9,012 nt of DNA, from the NCBI GenBank assembly GCA_947589165.1, contig CANQCH010000038.1, positions 1 through 9,012 of the forward strand. Reading direction: 5' to 3'. This stretch comes from an uncultured Bacilli bacterium. Lineage in GTDB: Bacteria; Bacillota_I; Bacilli_A; RF39; UBA660. Below the pieces are notes generated by a model. The model made no database searches. It was not told the DNA's origin and was given only the letters and a program-made list of their open reading frames with translations. Below are positions 5,721-9,012 of the stretch, in pieces. How positions within the stretch are numbered: the stretch's first letter is position 1; each line of letters starts with the position of its first letter. The translations under genes and the position numbers were made by a program.

Positions 5721-7254
5721 AATTAATAAATCCCATCCTTCCTTTATTTTCTTTTTCAATTTTCGGTAAATCATTTTCATCTAATAATAAATCTTCATCC
5801 TTAGCTTCACGATTAGCATAATTCATAACCATTTTTTGTCCTAATTGTTTGATACTCCGAGCATTACCAAAGTTTTCATCCTGTTTTAGCGTTAAAATAT
5901 AGTTAATTATTTTTTCTTTACTTTTAGCTTTTATTTTTAAACCTAACGTGTTTATTTCTTTATTTAAAATTTCGTATAATTCATTAGGTGTGTAATCAGC
6001 AAATGAAATTTCGGCATATATTCGGGATTTTAAACCCGGATTAGCTTTATAAATATTATGCATTTCGTTAGGATAGCCCGCGAAAATAACTACGTTTTGC
6101 GGATCTTCTAAATATTTAACTAGTTCTACAAGTGCTTCTTCCATAAAAGGATTTTGACCCTTAGAATAATTACTAGTATAAAGTAAATAGGCCTCATCGA
6201 TAAATAAAATGCCTCCTTTGGCTTCATCTAAAATTTCGCGGGTTTTTTCTCGCGTGTGGCCCACATATTCGCCCGTTAGATCATTAGGAACAATTTCAAT
6301 CAATTTATTTTCTTCGATAAACCCTAATTCATATAATTTTTGGGCGTACATTCGGGCCACAGTTGTTTTACCAGTCCCTGGATTACCTAAGAAAAATAAA
6401 TTTAAATAAAGAGAATTTTTAGGTTTTATTTTTTTACTCAATTCTAAATAATTATATAAACTAGCTAATTCCTTTTTAATATTTTCTAAACCGACTAAAT
6501 CCGTAATTTGCTTTTCGTTTAAATTAGTTTTTGCCCCTTTATTTTTATCGGCCTTTTTGGTTACTAAATCTTTATAGGTTTTACTATTAACCCCTTTAGC
6601 GTTATCTAAAATTAATCTTTTAACACCATAATCATATAAATAATCATTAAGATTGATACTTTTAATATAAATATTATTTTTTAATTCTGCATATAATTTT
6701 TTATAAAAATCATACGATAGAGTACAAGCAATATTATTATTTTTAAATTCGCTGATTAATTGGGCATATAAATCTTTAGGGGAATCTTTTAAAGTTAAAT
6801 GTAAACATTGCTTAGGATTAAATATATGATTATCAAAATTTTTTAAATGTTTTTCTATTTCATCACAGCAAGTAAATATAATCATATTATTATTTAATCT
6901 TAAATTAGTAAAAAAATTAATAAGTTTTTCTTTACTGCGAAACGAATCATTAATGTCAGATTCAAAACTTTTAATCTTATCAATAACAATGATACTATTA
7001 GTTACATCATCATTAAAGCCTCGGCGATATTTAATAATATCTTTAAAATTCCCCATTTCTTTTAAAATATTAGTGGTATATTCTAAAAGGGTGTTTAAAT
7101 CATTTTGCCCCATATTATCAATGATTATATCAAAGGGCTTAATATTTTTTTGCTTTTCTAATTCCTTCATCTTTTCTTTGAGAAAGACTAATTCTTTTTT
7201 TAAATTAGGACTAATATTTAGTTCTTCGATTTCATAAATTAATTCTTTTTCCAT
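5713..7254 (-). CDS. CbbX/SpoVK-type AAA+ ATPase with degenerate N-terminal AAA module
   Basis: This is a 513-aa cytosolic AAA+ protein. The active module lies at about 250-500: Walker A GNPGTGKT (290-297), pore-loop region TGEYVGHT (327-334, aromatic Y330), Walker B ILFIDEAY (349-356), sensor 1 at VVIFAGYP (388-395), arginine finger in NPGLKSRI (R411) and sensor 2 FGNARSIKQL (462-471). These match the CbbX/SpoVK/EccA family. The N-terminal half looks like a decayed copy: IIVIDKIKSF (88-97) resembles Walker B and NNNMIIFTCCDEIEKHL (121-137) resembles sensor 1, but no Walker A exists. Residues 1-40 are Lys/Glu-rich and helical. The ATG at 7254 is preferred because AGAGGTG lies 6 nt before it; a GTG three codons upstream is part of that site. 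The gene overlaps clpP by 8 bp, which suggests it feeds substrates to, or regulates, that protease. This role is inferred. Confidence 0.88.
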   Translation of the reverse strand: MEKELIYEIEELNISPNLKKELVFLKEKMKELEKQKNIKPFDIIIDNMGQNDLNTLLEYTTNILKEMGNFKDIIKYRRGFNDDVTNSIIVIDKIKSFESDINDSFRSKEKLINFFTNLRLNNNMIIFTCCDEIEKHLKNFDNHIFNPKQCLHLTLKDSPKDLYAQLISEFKNNNIACTLSYDFYKKLYAELKNNIYIKSINLNDYLYDYGVKRLILDNAKGVNSKTYKDLVTKKADKNKGAKTNLNEKQITDLVGLENIKKELASLYNYLELSKKIKPKNSLYLNLFFLGNPGTGKTTVARMYAQKLYELGFIEENKLIEIVPNDLTGEYVGHTREKTREILDEAKGGILFIDEAYLLYTSNYSKGQNPFMEEALVELVKYLEDPQNVVIFAGYPNEMHNIYKANPGLKSRIYAEISFADYTPNELYEILNKEINTLGLKIKAKSKEKIINYILTLKQDENFGNARSIKQLGQKMVMNYANREAKDEDLLLDENDLPKIEKENKGRMGFINYD

Positions 7255-7260
7255 TTTTTG

Positions 7261-7267
7261 CACCTCT
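7261..7267 (-). promoter_or_regulatory. Ribosome binding site that sets the ATPase start
   Basis: AGAGGTG on the minus strand lies 6 nt before the ATG at 7254. The same heptamer with the same 6-nt spacing precedes the hsdS-like gene (5158-5164). The in-frame GTG at 7263 lies within this site and so cannot be the start that it serves. Confidence 0.8.
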
Positions 7268-7347
7268 CAAGAATGAGTTTAAACTAAATATTTAAAATAT
7301 GGATAGATTATTTTTAAATCTAATTGATTTAAATTTGTAAAAAGAAA

Positions 7348-7452
7348 TTATTTAATTAATTTTTCCCTATATTGCTTGGTAATTTTATTTTTAAATCGAC
7401 AATAAACCGGGCTAGACGGTGAATATAAAATTATTTTCGCGGATTTTTTCAT
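7348..7452 (-). CDS. Possible 34-aa small protein
   Basis: A 34-codon frame runs from ATG (7452) to TAA and encodes a very basic peptide beginning MKKSAKIILYSPSSPVYC and ending KQYREKLIK. In favour: it covers the only GC-richer patch of this intergenic region and its composition is protein-like. Against: there is no Shine-Dalgarno site before the ATG, a stop lies only three codons upstream, and the length is easily reached by chance. It could also be a decayed gene remnant. No family is recognised. Confidence 0.25.
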   Translation of the reverse strand: MKKSAKIILYSPSSPVYCRFKNKITKQYREKLIK

Positions 7453-7498
7453 AATTATCTATTTGCAATAAAATATTAAGCTTAGCCAAAAACATTAA

Positions 7499-7517
7499 TT
7501 TATAATTTTATTATAAA
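7499..7517 (-). terminator. Possible weak terminator after the PIN gene
   Basis: A perfect 8-bp AT-only inverted repeat (TTTATAAT / ATTATAAA) with a 3-nt loop begins 7 bp past the PIN stop on the minus strand. It is followed by TTAATG and then TTTTT, not a direct T-run, so termination is uncertain. Confidence 0.35.
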
Positions 7518-7523
7518 AAGAAT

Positions 7524-8039
7524 TCAGCATACTACTGAGTCCTTTTCAAATTCTTTAATAGTACTATCAATATCAGTTATAGGAATTCGGGTATTAAGGT
7601 TTTCTTTTAGAGCTTTGCATGCATTGATTGCTTCTTTATTAGTAATTATACCCTTATTTTTCATTAATCTAATTATTTTTAAGGTTCTAATTACTTCAAT
7701 TCCATTTTTTTCACTATAATCTTTAAGTTTTTGATCTCCAGTAGCTAAAATGGCATTATTATTTCTAGCAATTATGAAATTGATAATATCGTATGGGGAT
7801 AAGCCATGCGTTTCTTTGAATATTTTAAAGATTTCCGCGATTTCTTCTGAAGTAGCCTTAATAGTTTTAAATTTTCTAATTGTATTAACATTTCCCGTGT
7901 TAGAATTTATTTCATCTTGTTTAACCATATCACTTATATATACATTATCTAGTTTAACAAATTTATCTAAAACATTTGCATTACTAAGATCTGTTATTAT
8001 ATTAGTATCTGTAATTATTATCTTCGTCGTTATATTCAT
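7524..8039 (-). CDS. PIN-domain protein, putative ribonuclease toxin
   Basis: This 171-aa protein has the PIN nuclease layout. The first strand IIITDTNIITDL carries D11, followed by E43 in MVKQDEIN. The helix-strand unit LSPYDIINFIIARNNNAILATGDQKL (80-105) carries D84 and D102 and matches the PIN 'LSxxDaxxlalAxxxxaxLlTxDxkL' signature. All four acidic metal-binding positions are therefore present. PIN domains are usually Mg/Mn-dependent RNases and often the toxin of type II toxin-antitoxin pairs. Residues about 122-171 form an extra helical tail. The start overlaps the end of the HTH-ImmA/IrrE gene by 38 bp, with AGGA about 10 nt before the ATG, so the two are co-transcribed and probably coupled. 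Toxicity and RNA target are inferred. No transmembrane segment is present, so action in the cytoplasm is expected. Confidence 0.8.
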   Translation of the reverse strand: MNITTKIIITDTNIITDLSNANVLDKFVKLDNVYISDMVKQDEINSNTGNVNTIRKFKTIKATSEEIAEIFKIFKETHGLSPYDIINFIIARNNNAILATGDQKLKDYSEKNGIEVIRTLKIIRLMKNKGIITNKEAINACKALKENLNTRIPITDIDSTIKEFEKDSVVC

Positions 8040-9012
8040 TGATTGTTATTCCTAATAATTCACATGCTTTATTTAAGGATATGATATTATCTACTTCTAA
8101 TTTATGAACAAGTCGTTTAAATTGATATGATTTTTCTGGTTCAATAGGATCTGGTTCATGCTTTTTATATCCTTTTGAACTAAGTGAAATGTTAATTTTT
8201 TTATATAAATATTCTGATATGATATTTAACTCTTTTAACCGATAAAGAATAGCGGCCATACTAACTTTATATTCGTTTTTAAAAGCTCTTAATTCGTAGA
8301 AACTTATATTATTTCTAGATGCTCCAAATTCATTAATTACGGCTTCTTTGGGCATTAATAGACTACTTGCAAATTTATTGCACATTTTCTCTTCGTTTAA
8401 ATTTTTATCTTTTATATTTAGAACTAAGTGACCTAGTTCATGAGCAATAGTAAATCTTTGTCTTTCACCATCAATATTATTTAGTAGAACAATCAATGGT
8501 ACATCTTTAACAACTTCACTAAACCCATCAAAATCAGAAAATTTTCCATTTGAATTATCGATTTCAATAATCAATATCCCGATATTTTCTAATATATTTA
8601 TTAAATCGGGGATAGGTTGATTAATTGATAACTTATAATTCTTTCGAAATTCCTCAGCTGCAAGTTCAGCATCAGTTTCGTTATTACATATATATTTTTT
8701 TAGCTTATTGTTACTAATTTTTATGTCATTTAATTCTATTACTTCAAGATAATCAGAAACTTTATTTTGAATAATTTCTTTTAATAATTCAAGATTTTGA
8801 CCTTGAAGACGTTGTCTTTTTCTAAACGCACTAAATTTCATTTCTGGGGCATTATAGGCCTTTAATAAATCTATTACTTTAACATTATAGGCATTAGCAA
8901 AATCAATAAGTTTTTGAGAATCAGGATGTATTTCACCTTTTTCATATTTTGCAACCGCGGGAGCAGACATATTTAATAAAATACCTGCTTCTTTTAATGA
9001 TAAGTTTTTTAA
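8002..9012 (-). CDS. HTH (XRE)-ImmA/IrrE family metallopeptidase, N-terminus cut by window edge
   Basis: The frame stays open to the right edge: codons before the first visible ATG (8970) read LKNLSLKEAGILLN, completing a Cro/C1-type helix-turn-helix that continues as MSAPAVAKYEKGEIHP. The true start is thus outside the window; 336 residues are visible. After a linker comes an ImmA/IrrE (COG2856) zinc peptidase domain, with IAHELGHLVL (HELGH at 8442-8428) giving two His ligands and the catalytic Glu, then the EEKMCNKFASSLLMP segment that supplies the third ligand. A C-terminal helical extension of about 90 residues follows. In this family the peptidase cleaves repressors, as in ImmA/ImmR of ICEBs1 or IrrE/DdrO of Deinococcus. 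Here the DNA-binding domain is fused to it, so autoregulation of its own operon is likely but inferred. It overlaps the PIN gene by 38 bp, and its product is the presumed antitoxin or regulator. Confidence 0.9.
   Translation of the reverse strand, partial: LKNLSLKEAGILLNMSAPAVAKYEKGEIHPDSQKLIDFANAYNVKVIDLLKAYNAPEMKFSAFRKRQRLQGQNLELLKEIIQNKVSDYLEVIELNDIKISNNKLKKYICNNETDAELAAEEFRKNYKLSINQPIPDLINILENIGILIIEIDNSNGKFSDFDGFSEVVKDVPLIVLLNNIDGERQRFTIAHELGHLVLNIKDKNLNEEKMCNKFASSLLMPKEAVINEFGASRNNISFYELRAFKNEYKVSMAAILYRLKELNIISEYLYKKINISLSSKGYKKHEPDPIEPEKSYQFKRLVHKLEVDNIISLNKACELLGITINEYNDEDNNYRY

Larger units (their letters stand above)
7255..7523. other. Intergenic region between the PIN gene and the AAA+ gene
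   Basis: This 269-bp AT-rich stretch has no convincing long gene. It holds the AGAGGTG site of the ATPase, an AT-only hairpin near the PIN stop and a 34-codon reading frame, each listed separately. A possible minus-strand promoter is TTTACA (7341-7336) followed after 17 bp by TTTAAA (7318-7313), each a partial match to consensus; this is weak. A patch with more G and C around 7397-7442 stands out from the surroundings and corresponds to part of the 34-codon frame. Confidence 0.5.

Noticed and set aside
5721..5780. Upstream ATG giving ClpP a 20-residue Lys-rich N-terminus
   Set aside because: The extension overlaps the ATPase coding region completely and does not match the ClpP N-terminus. 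Homology starts at the ATG at 5720, and the short overlap there fits translational coupling. Kept only as a possibility to test.
6307..6330. LGF tripeptide in the AAA+ ATPase as a ClpP-docking loop like the IGF/LGF loop of ClpX/ClpC
   Set aside because: It lies in the helix after Walker A, where CbbX/SpoVK proteins commonly have an L-G motif, and not in the loop position used by ClpX or ClpC. It is not evidence for ClpP binding.
6209..6409. Plus-strand reading frame inside the ATPase gene
   Set aside because: It is antisense to the best-conserved part of the AAA+ domain (Walker A to Walker B) and has no family resemblance; a shadow frame.
6953..7237. Ser/Phe/Ile-rich plus-strand frame opposite the N-terminus of the ATPase
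   Set aside because: Low-complexity antisense of a Lys/Glu/Asn-rich coding region; no ribosome site or family match.
1..9012. CRISPR array, tRNA, insertion sequence or attachment-site repeats
   Set aside because: No regularly spaced repeats, cloverleaf-like segments, transposase frames or long flanking direct repeats were seen on reading both strands by eye.

Overview
The window is very AT-rich, uses Shine-Dalgarno sites of the AGAGGTG type placed 6-7 nt before ATG, and starts with the last 53 codons of an EF-Tu gene of ordinary bacterial type. Together these suggest a low-GC Firmicutes/Bacilli-like or deep Mollicutes-related bacterium. TGA serves as a normal stop (an ATGA overlap at 4555-4558 and the ATPase/ClpP overlap at 5713-5720), so this is genetic code 11 and not the Mycoplasma code. 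No tRNA, rRNA, CRISPR array or transposase was seen. The species cannot be named from this window.

Left part, plus strand (1-3531). The 3' end of tuf is followed by a clear rho-independent terminator. Next comes a 523-aa soluble protein of unknown function with its own strong terminator. A short gene behind an extended -10 promoter encodes 165 aa: its N-terminal half looks like the mismatch-recognition domain I of MutS, including an FYE motif, and its tail looks like the C-terminal domain of GreA. A 318-aa surface protein follows, with a signal peptide, a small Cys-rich head, a poly-Ser tract, two cadherin-like beta-sandwich repeats and a C-terminal membrane anchor.

Right part, minus strand (9012 down to 3536), read in transcription order. 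First is an HTH(XRE)-ImmA/IrrE metallopeptidase, cut by the window edge, which overlaps a PIN-domain gene; together they look like a toxin-antitoxin-type or repressor-protease module. After a 269-bp non-coding stretch comes a CbbX/SpoVK-type AAA+ ATPase, which overlaps by 8 bp a short ClpP-like serine protease with a complete Ser-His-Asp triad. Behind a separate sigma-A-type promoter lies a half-size HsdS-like specificity subunit, coupled by an ATGA overlap to a protein that resembles HsdM but has lost the SAM-binding and NPPF motifs. No HsdR gene is present. The hsdM-like gene converges tail to tail with the surface-protein gene, with 4 bp between the stops.

The most interesting parts are the translationally coupled AAA+/ClpP pair, which may be an unrecognised ATP-dependent protease, and the neighbouring catalytically dead HsdS/HsdM-like pair, which may have become a sequence-specific DNA-binding complex. 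All homology calls come from reading motifs by eye, without database searches.
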